A DNA stretch of 64,000 bases from Micromonospora cathayae (GTDB taxonomy: Bacteria; Actinomycetota; Actinomycetes; Mycobacteriales; Micromonosporaceae). Positions 54,198 to 61,317 of the stretch are shown here, piece after piece. The notes beneath the pieces are model-generated. The model saw only the letters and a program-made list of their open reading frames with translations. It made no database searches and was not told the origin of the DNA. How positions within the stretch are numbered: position 1 is the stretch's first letter; each line of letters starts with the position of its first letter. The stretch is from the NCBI RefSeq assembly GCF_028993575.1, contig NZ_CP118615.1:5981001-6045000 (forward strand), given 5' to 3'. The position numbers were made by a program, and so were the translations under genes.

Positions 54198-55160
54198 TCA
54201 CTTCCAGACGAACTCCAGCCGGTCGAGGTCGAGCTGGTTCGCCCCGGCCCGGGTCGCTGGCTTGACGATGATCTTGTCCAGCACCAGCGCCAGCAGCTCC
54301 ATGCGCTGCTTCAGTGGCGCGTCGACCCACCACTCAGCCAGGCCCTCCGGCGTGGTCGCCGGCAGCGCCTGCAGTCGCACCGCCTGGGCCATGCGCTCAC
54401 GCAGCTGCTTCTGCTCGCTCCTCGCCTCTTCCTCGATCGCCATCAGCGTCACCATGCTGATCTCCCGCTTGGCGTACGCCTGGCCAGCTTCGGCCAGGCG
54501 ATCGTCGATCGCCTTGAGCGCCGCCTCCGTCGTCTCGTTGCCGCTCATCGCCGCCCTGGCGGCGTTCTCCAGTCGAGCCCGAACCTTCGGCGACGCCAGC
54601 CGGGCGAGCGCCCGCGCGGCGACCTCCTCCTCCAGGCTCTCCGCTGCGATCCGGATGCGCCCGCACCCGTAGCTGGGGCTGCCGGCCCGACACACATAGC
54701 CACGCTTGCCGCTGTTGCTCGGCTGCGTGTACAGCGGCTTGCCGTCGATCCGCTCGCCGCCGTTCTCGTCGGGCAGCGGGAAGCCGCACACGAGGAAGCC
54801 ACCAGACAGCAGGTACTTTCGCTGGTTCGTGGCATGCGGCTGTTTGCGATCCGGCGCGTCCAGCAGTTTCAGCAGCCGCCGGTGCGTCGGCATGTCGAGG
54901 ATCGGCGGCCAGTCGCCCTCGCCGACCACCTCACCCTTGTAGGTCTTCAGGCCCGCCAGCCGCGGATTGCGCAGCAGCCGAGAAAGCGACTGCTGCGTCC
55001 ACGGCCGCCCAGCCGATGTCATGATCTCCCGCGCTCGCAGATCCGCGACAACCGAGCGCATGCTTTCTCCGTCGAGGACCCGCTTGGCGACGTCGCGGAT
55101 CATCGTGGCCTCAGCCTCGATAACCCCCCGCCCCGTCGCGTCGTACCCATAGCACCGCAC
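54198..55160 (-). CDS. large serine recombinase lacking the catalytic domain
   Basis: Protein of 320 residues that starts directly in the Recombinase domain of large serine integrases (GYDATGRGVIEAEATMIRDV, then VADLRAREIMTSAGRPWTQQ). A zinc-ribbon region (VCGFPLP...YVCRAGSPSYGCGR) follows, then the coiled-coil end. One of the usual four zinc cysteines is missing. The N-terminal resolvase domain with the nucleophilic Ser is absent, and TAA stands two codons before GTG 55160, so it cannot be in the same frame. It may be inactive, or a DNA-binding derivative. The 380 bases upstream hold no catalytic domain. Confidence 0.8.
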   Translation of the reverse strand: MRCYGYDATGRGVIEAEATMIRDVAKRVLDGESMRSVVADLRAREIMTSAGRPWTQQSLSRLLRNPRLAGLKTYKGEVVGEGDWPPILDMPTHRRLLKLLDAPDRKQPHATNQRKYLLSGGFLVCGFPLPDENGGERIDGKPLYTQPSNSGKRGYVCRAGSPSYGCGRIRIAAESLEEEVAARALARLASPKVRARLENAARAAMSGNETTEAALKAIDDRLAEAGQAYAKREISMVTLMAIEEEARSEQKQLRERMAQAVRLQALPATTPEGLAEWWVDAPLKQRMELLALVLDKIIVKPATRAGANQLDLDRLEFVWK

Positions 55161-55543
55161 CGTTTACCCCCAGGCAGGTTCCCGGTCTGAACTCGACCGG
55201 GCTAGAGGGTAGCAGTGGGGCAAGGCAACGTACTACGTACACGCGCCTGTGAGATTCCACTGAGTCACTGTCACTTTTTGCACACTGCACCCCTACACCC
55301 TGACGTCCCGCCTTCGTCACGCACAGAGCCCGGGATTCCCTTGTGTGGGAATCCCGGGCTCTGGGTGGTTTTGCCCGGCGCAGGCCGGTCAGGTCTTGCT
55401 GTCCCCCGACGGCTCTCCTGACCGGTCCTGCTGACCAGACGGCACTGTGGGACAGGGCCGGTCACATTCAACCACTGCGACCGGACTGATAGCCACTACA
55501 GCGAAACCCACCGAACGCCGTCGCGGTATCTGACTCTCCTCCT
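55161..55543. other. gap upstream of the truncated recombinase
   Basis: No gene is seen here. The only clear structure is the hairpin at 55325-55362. The missing catalytic domain of the recombinase would be expected in this position if the gene had been intact. Confidence 0.5.
55325..55362 (+). terminator. strong hairpin with T-rich tail on the plus strand
   Basis: A perfect 16-bp stem (55325-55340 with 55347-55362) and a 6-base loop TTGTGT are followed by GGGTGGTTTT on the plus strand. The T-rich side faces right, against the direction of all neighbouring genes. Confidence 0.75.
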
Positions 55544-56526
55544 CTACTGGACCCCGGCGCCGACCGGCACCCGGGCTTCCTGCTGGTCGGTTCCGGCGGC
55601 GACGCTGCCGGCTCCCTTCTCGGCCCGGACCTCCGCCTTGGCCTCCCTGATCCGACTTCGGCCCCACCGCTCTTTGCGGCCGAACTGCGCACCGAGGGCC
55701 TGCGCGGTCAGCGGCTTCCCGGCGGCGACTGACTCCCGCCACGCCTTCCGGGCGGCAGCCCACAGCTCCGCCGTTGCCGCGTCCGGCGGCGCTGTCGGCT
55801 CGGGGTTCGGCATTGGCCGCCGGGCCGGCCACGGCACCGGTGGGACCACCGGCTCCATGCGCGGCAGCGGCACCCGCGCCGTCGGGGACACCGGCGGCAC
55901 GGCCGGCAGCGACACCGGCACCGGGTCCGGCAGCGGCTCGGGGTCCGGCACCGGCTCGGGCTCCGGGTCCGGCACCGGCACCGGCAGCGGCTCGGGCTCC
56001 GGGTCCGGCACCGGCTCGGGCTCCGGCACGGGCACGGGCACTGGCCCCTGGGCTGACAGGGGCTCGGGCTCGGCGACTGGCGGTGCCAGCACAGGCACCG
56101 AAGGCGGCGGCACCGGCGCCGGCGGCGCGCTGGCGGCCGCCGGGGCGGCAGCGCGCTCGGCATTCATTGCCGCGCGCCGCATCTGCGACAGCACCACCAG
56201 CGCGATCGACGCCACGACCACCAGGCCGTCGACGGACAGCTTGCCAGGGCGGCGACGCCGGCAACGATCAGCGTGCCGCCGATCTGCACGCCCCTCAGTA
56301 GCAGGTGCCGCGGTGCCGGCACCCGCGTCATCACCTCCGAGCACAGCAGCAGCGCCAGCGGCGCCCAGCCGGCAACTGCCTTCGCGCCGGCACCGGCACC
56401 GGCGTGCGCGATGTTCGCCGCCAGCGACGCGACGATGCCGGCACCAAACGCCAACCACGCCGACACCCAGGCGCCCTTGCTCGGCCGCTCCGGCACGTCC
56501 CTCTCCACGTGAACCACGGCCGGCAC
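55544..56526 (-). pseudogene. DUF2637 (SpdA-like) membrane protein gene with internal deletion and frameshift
   Basis: DUF2637 proteins of actinomycete mobile elements have four helices, a Pro-rich linker and a C-terminal HTH-like region. Here the first helices are in one frame (SAWLAFGAGIVASLAANIAH, WAPLALLLCSEVMTRV, GGTLIVAGVAALA). The last helix and the rest are in another (LSVDGLVVVASIALVVLSQM). The join near 56240 lacks the expected segment between the third and fourth helices. The Pro/Glu tandem region (PVPEPEPVPDPEP type) and the C-terminal LTAQALGAQFGRKERWGRSR are intact. The gene is probably dead. Confidence 0.7.
55918..56047. repeat. 18-bp-type tandem repeats encoding Pro/Glu/Asp linker
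   Basis: Imperfect tandem repeats of the type GGCTCGGGCTCCGGGTCC and GGCACCGGCACCGGCAGC encode alternating PVP, PEP and PDP units in the DUF2637 frame. Such repeats change length easily and may confuse assembly. Confidence 0.7.
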
Positions 56527-56642
56527 CTACCCGGCAGCCCTGGCGGCAGTGCCGCCGTCGAGCGGCAACACTGCCGCTTCCGGCAGTGCCGGCAGTGCCG
56601 GCACCGTCTTGCTCTCCATCGGTTTCCCTCCAACAGGTCGAG

Positions 56643-56666
56643 GCCGCCCGGGTTACCCCGGGCGGC
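56643..56666. terminator. hairpin after a small phage gene
   Basis: GCCGCCCGGG and CCCGGGCGGC form a perfect 10-bp stem with loop TTAC, 13 bases past the stop of the 56679-56969 gene on the minus strand. Confidence 0.65.
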
Positions 56667-56678
56667 TCTCGTGGGTGG

Positions 56679-56969
56679 CTACAGGCGGGTCAGCGTTTCG
56701 CCGACCAGCGGCCCGCTCTCCGCCCGCGCCCGCTCGTGCTCGGCCAGGTGGTCGACGCACAGCAGCTGCGTCTGCGTCCACGGGTCCAGCTCCAGGCCCT
56801 CCTCCGGGTCGAACAGGCACAGCCCGCCGTCCCCGCACTTCTCGCCGTCGTGCTCGGTCACCAGGCGAGCGACCGCGACAGCCGCGCAGGCGCCGCCGTC
56901 CTCCTCCGGCACGAACTCGGCGTTGAAGGTCGGCACCACGATGCGCTCGGTGCAGCTCAGGTTGGTCAT
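56679..56969 (-). CDS. uncharacterised acidic phage protein
   Basis: Acidic protein of 96 residues with several cysteines (GGACAAVAVARLVTEHDGEK, then CGDGGLCLFDPEEGLELDPW). AGGAG lies 6 bases before ATG 56969. A hairpin follows its stop. No family is recognised. Confidence 0.65.
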   Translation of the reverse strand: MTNLSCTERIVVPTFNAEFVPEEDGGACAAVAVARLVTEHDGEKCGDGGLCLFDPEEGLELDPWTQTQLLCVDHLAEHERARAESGPLVGETLTRL

Positions 56970-57053
56970 CTTTGGCTCCTCAGGTCAGGGTCGGGTTTGG
57001 GCAGGCAGGAAAGGGAAGCGGCGGGCGCGCTCGGGGCGCGCCCACCGGCTCGG

Positions 57054-57293
57054 TCAGCGGTACCGCTTGAGGCTCAGGGTGTACTCGCGGCCGTCGGTCA
57101 GCCGGATGACGACCCCGTTGTCCTGGCCCATGAAGCCCGCGTCGGCCAGCGTCTGGACCTCGCGGACCTCGACCGGCTCGCCGTCCTCGTCGGTCAGCGG
57201 CTGGTCGCCCGCCGTCTCGGCCGCCTCCTCCAGGGCCAGCTCCTCGGCGGCGACCAGCAGGGCGCGCTCCAGGATCTCCTCGTAGCTCAGCAT
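57054..57293 (-). CDS. uncharacterised small phage protein behind promoter P3
   Basis: Acidic protein of 79 residues (LSYEEILERALLVAAEELAL, GVVIRLTDGREYTLSLKRYR). ATG 57293 is chosen because AAGGAG is 8 bases upstream, whereas GTG 57302 touches it. It is the first gene after promoter P3. Confidence 0.65.
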   Translation of the reverse strand: MLSYEEILERALLVAAEELALEEAAETAGDQPLTDEDGEPVEVREVQTLADAGFMGQDNGVVIRLTDGREYTLSLKRYR

Positions 57294-57329
57294 CGGGCTC
57301 ACTCCTTAGTGCAGATTGGGGGGCGTTGC

Positions 57330-57380
57330 GTACAGATTCATTGTATGCGTTTGACGTTCCTGCGTACAAGTTTTATGTAC
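57330..57380 (-). promoter_or_regulatory. phage promoter P3 with flanking GTAC half-sites
   Basis: On the minus strand, TTGTAC (57369-57364), an 18-bp spacer and TACAAT (57345-57340) form a promoter. GTACATAAAAC precedes the -35, and TGTAC follows the -10 (57334-57330), so the flanks match P2 and P4. It drives the small genes from 57293 leftward. Confidence 0.75.
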
Positions 57381-57485
57381 GCCTCGGGCCGTGTAGCAGG
57401 TCACACAGACCGGCGTCCACCCGTCCACGGAGAGCGCCGAACGCGCCGGGTCGGGTAGTGGAGTGAGGGTGTGGCCCGGCCCGGC

Positions 57486-57803
57486 TTAGGCGGGCTGTGA
57501 CCGGTCGGGGCGCTCCCCCAGCCGCCGGGCATCCAGCTCGGCCGCCGCCTCCAGCACCCACGCCGGCGGGCCCGGCCGCCGTCCCGCAGGGCGTGGCAGT
57601 GCCCGGCCGCCCGGCGCGGTCCGCTCCGCGCCGCACGCCTGGCACCTGGTCGTCAGCCACACCAGGCCGCCGCCCTCCTGCGCCGAGCCGTCGAGCATCC
57701 CGGCGCAAACGTCGCACACCCCCACCACACCAACCTCGGCGGCAGCGGCGAACGCCTCCACGTCGACCTGGCCGTCACGCACCAGCCTCGCGTCGATCGC
57801 CAC
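57486..57803 (-). CDS. small phage protein with CxxC pairs
   Basis: Protein of 105 residues with VCDVCAGML and RCQACGAER (two CxxC pairs), a likely zinc ribbon, then an Arg/Pro-rich part and a helix. GGAGG lies 6 bases before GTG 57803. No function is recognised; similar small zinc proteins are common in actinophage early regions. Confidence 0.65.
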   Translation of the reverse strand: MAIDARLVRDGQVDVEAFAAAAEVGVVGVCDVCAGMLDGSAQEGGGLVWLTTRCQACGAERTAPGGRALPRPAGRRPGPPAWVLEAAAELDARRLGERPDRSQPA

Positions 57804-57873
57804 CGCTCACCTCCGACCTCCGATGTGGGACAGGGCCGGGCAGAGGACGTCCTCCGCCCGACCCTGCGCCGCC

Positions 57874-58410
57874 CTACTCCTGCGAACTCGCCGGCAGTGC
57901 CAGCAGGTCCGGCAGCGCCAGCCGGCCGTCCCGGTAGGCCCGCGCCACCTCCTCACGCCCGCCCGTCTTCCAGGTCATCCGCGTTGACGGCGGGGGCGGC
58001 TCCGCGACCTCCACGAAGTCGAGAACCCGGCCCGTCTCGCCGTCGACCACCGTGCCGTCCGGCTCGACCGCCATCCGCGCGAGCAGCGCCTTCCGCCACG
58101 CCGGCCGCACCGACTCGACCGGCGCCGGCACGGTCACCTGGACCTCCGACGGGTGCTCCTGCTTGCACCAGGCGAGGAACCCCGCCTCGTCGACCACGAA
58201 GCCCGCCTTCGGCTCGGAGAGCGTCACCTGCGCCACGGGCGCGTCGTGGCCCGGCAGCCGGACCTCGATCGCCTTGACGCCGAACGACTGGTTCAAGCCG
58301 ACCATGCCGGCGTCGGCGTCGGCTCGGGCCAGGTCGTACGCCTTCTTCACCTCGTCGAGCAGCGCCTTGAGCACCGCCGCCCGCATCGCTCGCTCCTGCG
58401 GCCCCTTCAT
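57874..58410 (-). CDS. uncharacterised phage protein coupled to the RecA-like ATPase
   Basis: Protein of 178 residues. A helical start (LKALLDEVKKAYDLARADAD) precedes a mixed part (LNQSFGVKAIEVRLPGHDAP) and a C-terminal segment ending in LALPDLLALPASSQE. It overlaps the ATPase stop by 4 bases, so it is made together with it and may take part in phage recombination. No family is recognised. Confidence 0.75.
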   Translation of the reverse strand: MKGPQERAMRAAVLKALLDEVKKAYDLARADADAGMVGLNQSFGVKAIEVRLPGHDAPVAQVTLSEPKAGFVVDEAGFLAWCKQEHPSEVQVTVPAPVESVRPAWRKALLARMAVEPDGTVVDGETGRVLDFVEVAEPPPPSTRMTWKTGGREEVARAYRDGRLALPDLLALPASSQE

Positions 58411-59489
58411 CGGCCCGCTCCCGCCGTCTCGGGCTGCCGGCCGTTGGCCATGCGCCCAGCGTCGCGGGCCATCTGCGCGCCGGCCGCCTCCGAGGTGTCA
58501 GGGTCAGCGGCCCGCGCGCCGGCCGCGTCGGCCACTGCCCGGTCGAGCTGGGTGCCCGGGGCCTCGGCCGCCCGCCGCGCGGCGGCGATCTCCGCGCCTC
58601 GCGCGTTGAAGGCTTCCCGCAGCTTCTGCGTCTTGCCGAGGCGCTGCGCCCGCTGCCACAGCACCTCCAGGTCCTCCCGCGAGGCGCACGCGGCGAGGGC
58701 CTTCGGCCAGTCGACGTCCTTGGGGGGCTCACCGTTGTCCAGCCAGTCGAGCAGCTGGTGGCCCAGCTCCGCGCCCGGCTTGTGGATCACCTGGTCGGCC
58801 AGGGCGTCGCACCGGCTCTTCGTCACCCGCAGGTAGTGGCCCTGGTCGAGGTCGCCCACCAGGTCGAACTCGTACTCCAGTCCGTCTCTCTGGTCGGGCT
58901 GCATGCCCAGCTTGGACACCTGCTTCTTGCCGTCGCTGCCCTCGGTGATTTCGTACCTCTGCTTCGACCGCAGGCACACCACGACGTGCCCGGGAAAGCT
59001 CATCAGTGCCTCGATGTACGCCCGCTCGATCGGGCGCACGTCCTTCCAGCCGTCCATCGACCGGCCGCCGTGGTTGCGGGCGAACAGGTCAACCAGCTCC
59101 AGGATGCCGCCCGGCCCGAACCAGTAGTGCGACGCCGAGTCGAGCATGAACCCGGTGAAGCCGGCGTTCGCCGCCTCGTCGATCAGCTCGACGAGCTGCC
59201 GCGGGTCGTACCTGACTGGGGAGAACTTCTGGAAGCCGTAGCCGCCGGCCTCGTCCGGCGTCATGTCGCCGACGCCGGGCAGCTCCGGGTTGACCGCGTA
59301 CTTGTCGGCCGAGTCGCGCTCGGTGTCGACGAACGCGATCCGCTCCAGGCCGTCCGCGATGGTCTGCGCGCCGGTCAGCGTGTAGAGCAGCTTCAAGCCG
59401 GTCAGCGTCTTACCGGCACCGCTCGGCCCGGCGAGGGCGATGCGCGCCTTCGCCTTCTTCCGGGTGGCCGGCATGAACCTCGAACTCAT
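58407..59489 (-). CDS. phage RecA-like ATPase (Sak4-type recombination protein)
   Basis: ATPase of 360 residues. Walker A is GPSGAGKT near residue 25, a DTE motif (FVDTERDSA) follows near residue 55, and Walker B-like GFMLDSASH is near residue 118. RecA-fold segments SFPGHVVVCLRSKQRYEI and the late DLVGDLDQGHYLRVTKSRCD follow. The C-terminal 100 residues form a helical, Ala-rich tail. In phages such single-domain ATPases (Sak4-like) work in recombination-dependent replication with ssDNA-binding or annealing partners; which partner is used here is not clear. GAAGG lies just before ATG 59489. Confidence 0.8.
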   Translation of the reverse strand: MSSRFMPATRKKAKARIALAGPSGAGKTLTGLKLLYTLTGAQTIADGLERIAFVDTERDSADKYAVNPELPGVGDMTPDEAGGYGFQKFSPVRYDPRQLVELIDEAANAGFTGFMLDSASHYWFGPGGILELVDLFARNHGGRSMDGWKDVRPIERAYIEALMSFPGHVVVCLRSKQRYEITEGSDGKKQVSKLGMQPDQRDGLEYEFDLVGDLDQGHYLRVTKSRCDALADQVIHKPGAELGHQLLDWLDNGEPPKDVDWPKALAACASREDLEVLWQRAQRLGKTQKLREAFNARGAEIAAARRAAEAPGTQLDRAVADAAGARAADPDTSEAAGAQMARDAGRMANGRQPETAGAGR

Positions 59490-59530
59490 CCTTCGTCCCT
59501 TTCCACGTGAACGAACGTCCTACATAGATT

Positions 59531-59782
59531 CTATACGGTCGCAATGCGGCACTGCGACCCGACACCCACAGCCCACAACAAAGCGCCCGCGTGGCCCGCG
59601 CAGGCCTCGCTGCCGACGGCGGCCGGCAGGCCGCAGTCGTCTCGCCGGCAGATCACCGGCGTGGCCAGCTCGGTGCAGCCCGTGCCGCCCTCGCGGTGCC
59701 GCCAGTCGTCCCCGGCGGGCACGAGCACGCCACTGCACGTCGCGCACTGCGCGACGTCGATCAGCGCGAGGTTCACCCTCAT
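59531..59782 (-). CDS. small phage protein with Cys-rich zinc-like motifs
   Basis: Protein of 83 residues with AQCATCSGVL and VICRRDDCGLPAA...CAGH motifs, likely zinc-binding. ATG 59782 overlaps the stop of the HTH protein gene, so the two are coupled. Confidence 0.65.
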   Translation of the reverse strand: MRVNLALIDVAQCATCSGVLVPAGDDWRHREGGTGCTELATPVICRRDDCGLPAAVGSEACAGHAGALLWAVGVGSQCRIATV

Positions 59783-60483
59783 TCCCCGATCACACTCCTC
59801 TCTCGCTTGGAAACGACGTTCAGGCGCCGGCTGTGTAGTGGTGCCGACCGCTTGCATCCGGGCATGGCGCACTGGCCGTTCGGCCCTTCGATGTAGGCGT
59901 GGTCGTCGACGCCGCTGCCGCGTTCGGAGGGCGACCCAACCGTTTCTTGTTCCCTGTATGTATTGCGTCCGCCTGACGGACCAACTCGGTCCGCCTGGCG
60001 GACTAGAGCTAGTCCGCGACGCGTACCACTACCGACCTTCACTGGTCCGCCTCTCGTACCAGCCGAACCGGACGAGTCGGGCGGGTCGGACCGAGCTGGT
60101 CCGGCACGCGGACCAACCACGCCCAGCTCGGTGAGCCGCCGCAACAGCTCGGGCGGCACGCCCAGGCGATAGACCGTCCGGGCCTTCTTGCGGCGGGCGT
60201 CCGCGACCGTCGGCCGCTCGCGCCACACCCACTTGTTCTCCGTGCGCTCCGCGCCGTCCTCGCCGTCCTTGCCCTCCAGCACGTTGAGCCACTTCGCGAC
60301 CGACGACCGCGCAAGCCCGGTCGCCTTCTGCAAGTCGGTCAGGCTGGGCGTGAACTGCTCGGGGATCACCGCCGTGGCCGCGTCGGACCACGTGAGGAGC
60401 GTCAAGACGAGCTGCCGGCCGGGAGGGTCGAGCGTGCAAAGCTCGTGCCTCACCGCGCGCTCGACCGTCCAGCGGTCCACCAT
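59779..60483 (-). CDS. replication-type HTH protein of the phage, with internal repeat array
   Basis: Protein of 234 residues. The N-terminal 110 residues form a winged-helix-like domain (WTVERAVRHELCTLDPPGRQ, LTDLQKATGLARSSVAKWLN). The C-terminal half is low-complexity, with repeated segments such as VGPRAGPARSDPP and VRQADRVGPSGG, encoded by the pentamer array at 59967-60114. A Cys motif (CAMPGCK) lies near the end. An HTH protein with repeats in its own gene resembles a phage replication initiator carrying the origin, as in lambda O. The role is inference. Confidence 0.7.
   Translation of the reverse strand: MVDRWTVERAVRHELCTLDPPGRQLVLTLLTWSDAATAVIPEQFTPSLTDLQKATGLARSSVAKWLNVLEGKDGEDGAERTENKWVWRERPTVADARRKKARTVYRLGVPPELLRRLTELGVVGPRAGPARSDPPDSSGSAGTRGGPVKVGSGTRRGLALVRQADRVGPSGGRNTYREQETVGSPSERGSGVDDHAYIEGPNGQCAMPGCKRSAPLHSRRLNVVSKRERSVIGE
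59967..60114. repeat. array of GTCCG/CGGAC pentamers, candidate replication origin
   Basis: Ten copies of GTCCG or its complement CGGAC occur in 148 bp, starting at 59967, 59977, 59988, 59999, 60012, 60045, 60069, 60087, 60099 and 60109. Several pairs form inverted repeats such as GTCCGCC-T-GGCGGAC (59989-60003) and GGACC-GAGCT-GGTCC (60088-60102). Most neighbours are 10-13 bp apart, close to one helical turn. The array lies in the replication-type gene. Confidence 0.6.
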
Positions 60484-60583
60484 GCAGGCGGCCTCTCTGT
60501 GCAGCGCCGCCAGCGCACCGTCGCCCAGGCTGGCGTACGATGCGCGTGCGACCCGTTCTCCGTTCCGGGTACGTCCATTTCGG

Positions 60584-60609
60584 CCCCGCCAGATGACCGC
60601 CTGGCGGGG
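60584..60609. terminator. hairpin between two phage genes
   Basis: CCCCGCCAG and CTGGCGGGG form a perfect 9-bp stem with an 8-base loop, 67 bases past the stop of the small HTH gene on the minus strand. Confidence 0.6.
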
Positions 60610-60675
60610 TCGAGACGTTTTCCGGCACCCTACACCGGCTCTGTACGGCCGCAGTGGGTTCCGACGTGCTCATAC

Positions 60676-60978
60676 CTACGCCGCTGCCTCGTCGGGTTCG
60701 AGGACGTCCCACGGGTCCCACACGATCGTCCGGTTCGTGTCCTCGGCCCAGGCGTAGATCGTCGCCAGCTTCCACTGGGGGTTGTTGCTGAGCTCGCCGT
60801 CCTCCTTGGGCAACTGCCCCTTCGACCGCCACTGATACGGCGTGTTGTCCTTCACGCCGAACATGCGGACCAGCTCCTTGAGCCCGACCGTCACCGGCAG
60901 CTCCAGAGGGCCCGGCTTCATCAGGTCGGCCGCGATCTGCCGCGTGACCGCCTTGAGCTTGCCCTGGTTCACCTTCAC
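60676..60978 (-). CDS. small phage HTH DNA-binding protein
   Basis: Protein of 100 residues with an HTH near residues 35-60 (LPVTVGLKELVRMFGVKDNT, then PYQWRSKGQLPKEDGEL), similar to excisionase- or MerR-like domains. Then comes an acidic end (TIVWDPWDVLEPDEAAA). GTG 60978 is chosen because GGGAGGAG is 7 bases upstream. It is the first gene after promoter P4 and a candidate regulator of the GTAC-flanked promoters, which is inference. Confidence 0.75.
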   Translation of the reverse strand: MKVNQGKLKAVTRQIAADLMKPGPLELPVTVGLKELVRMFGVKDNTPYQWRSKGQLPKEDGELSNNPQWKLATIYAWAEDTNRTIVWDPWDVLEPDEAAA

Positions 60979-61144
60979 TGTCCCTCTCCTCCCACGGCCG
61001 GATGCCATACAGGGTCAATGTACGGCACCCGCCGGGGACATCTAGGCCGCCACCGAGGCGGCGCACGGCTCGCTACACAGCAGGGATCGCACCGGCCTGG
61101 CCAGTGCCTTTCTCATCCATTCCTCCTCGTAGAGATGGCGAGGC

Positions 61145-61195
61145 GTACAGAGTCATTGTATACAACTCGGCCCCGCGCGTCAATATTGTATGTAC
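61145..61195 (-). promoter_or_regulatory. phage promoter P4 with flanking GTAC half-sites
   Basis: On the minus strand, TTGACG (61183-61178), a 17-bp spacer and TACAAT (61160-61155) form a near-consensus promoter. GTACATACAATA precedes the -35, and TGTAC follows the -10 at 61149-61145. It would drive the small HTH gene. A similar but weaker element (TACATTGACCCTGTAT) lies at 61005-61020. Confidence 0.8.
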
Positions 61196-61257
61196 GCGCC
61201 GTGTCGGCTTTGCCCACCGTCGCCACGGGCCGCTATGCTGGTGTCTCCACGTGAACG

Positions 61258-61295
61258 CAGCGCAGCCCCGGATTTCGCGATCCGGGGCTGCGCTG
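61258..61295. terminator. hairpin closing the tail-gene operon
   Basis: A perfect 16-bp stem (61258-61273 with 61280-61295) with loop TTCGCG lies 23 bases past the stop of the glycine-rich tail gene on the minus strand. It separates the structural genes from the promoter P4 region. Confidence 0.8.
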
Positions 61296-61317
61296 TTTCC
61301 GAGGCCAGGTGGGGCGG

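Noticed and set aside
55638..57458. 606-codon plus-strand frame with Gly/Ser/Thr repeats
   Set aside because: It is the antisense of the Pro/Glu repeat in the DUF2637 gene and crosses several minus-strand genes that have good starts.
60029..61066. 345-codon minus-strand frame
   Set aside because: It spans two genes and a terminator hairpin in a different frame; both genes have clear starts and domains.
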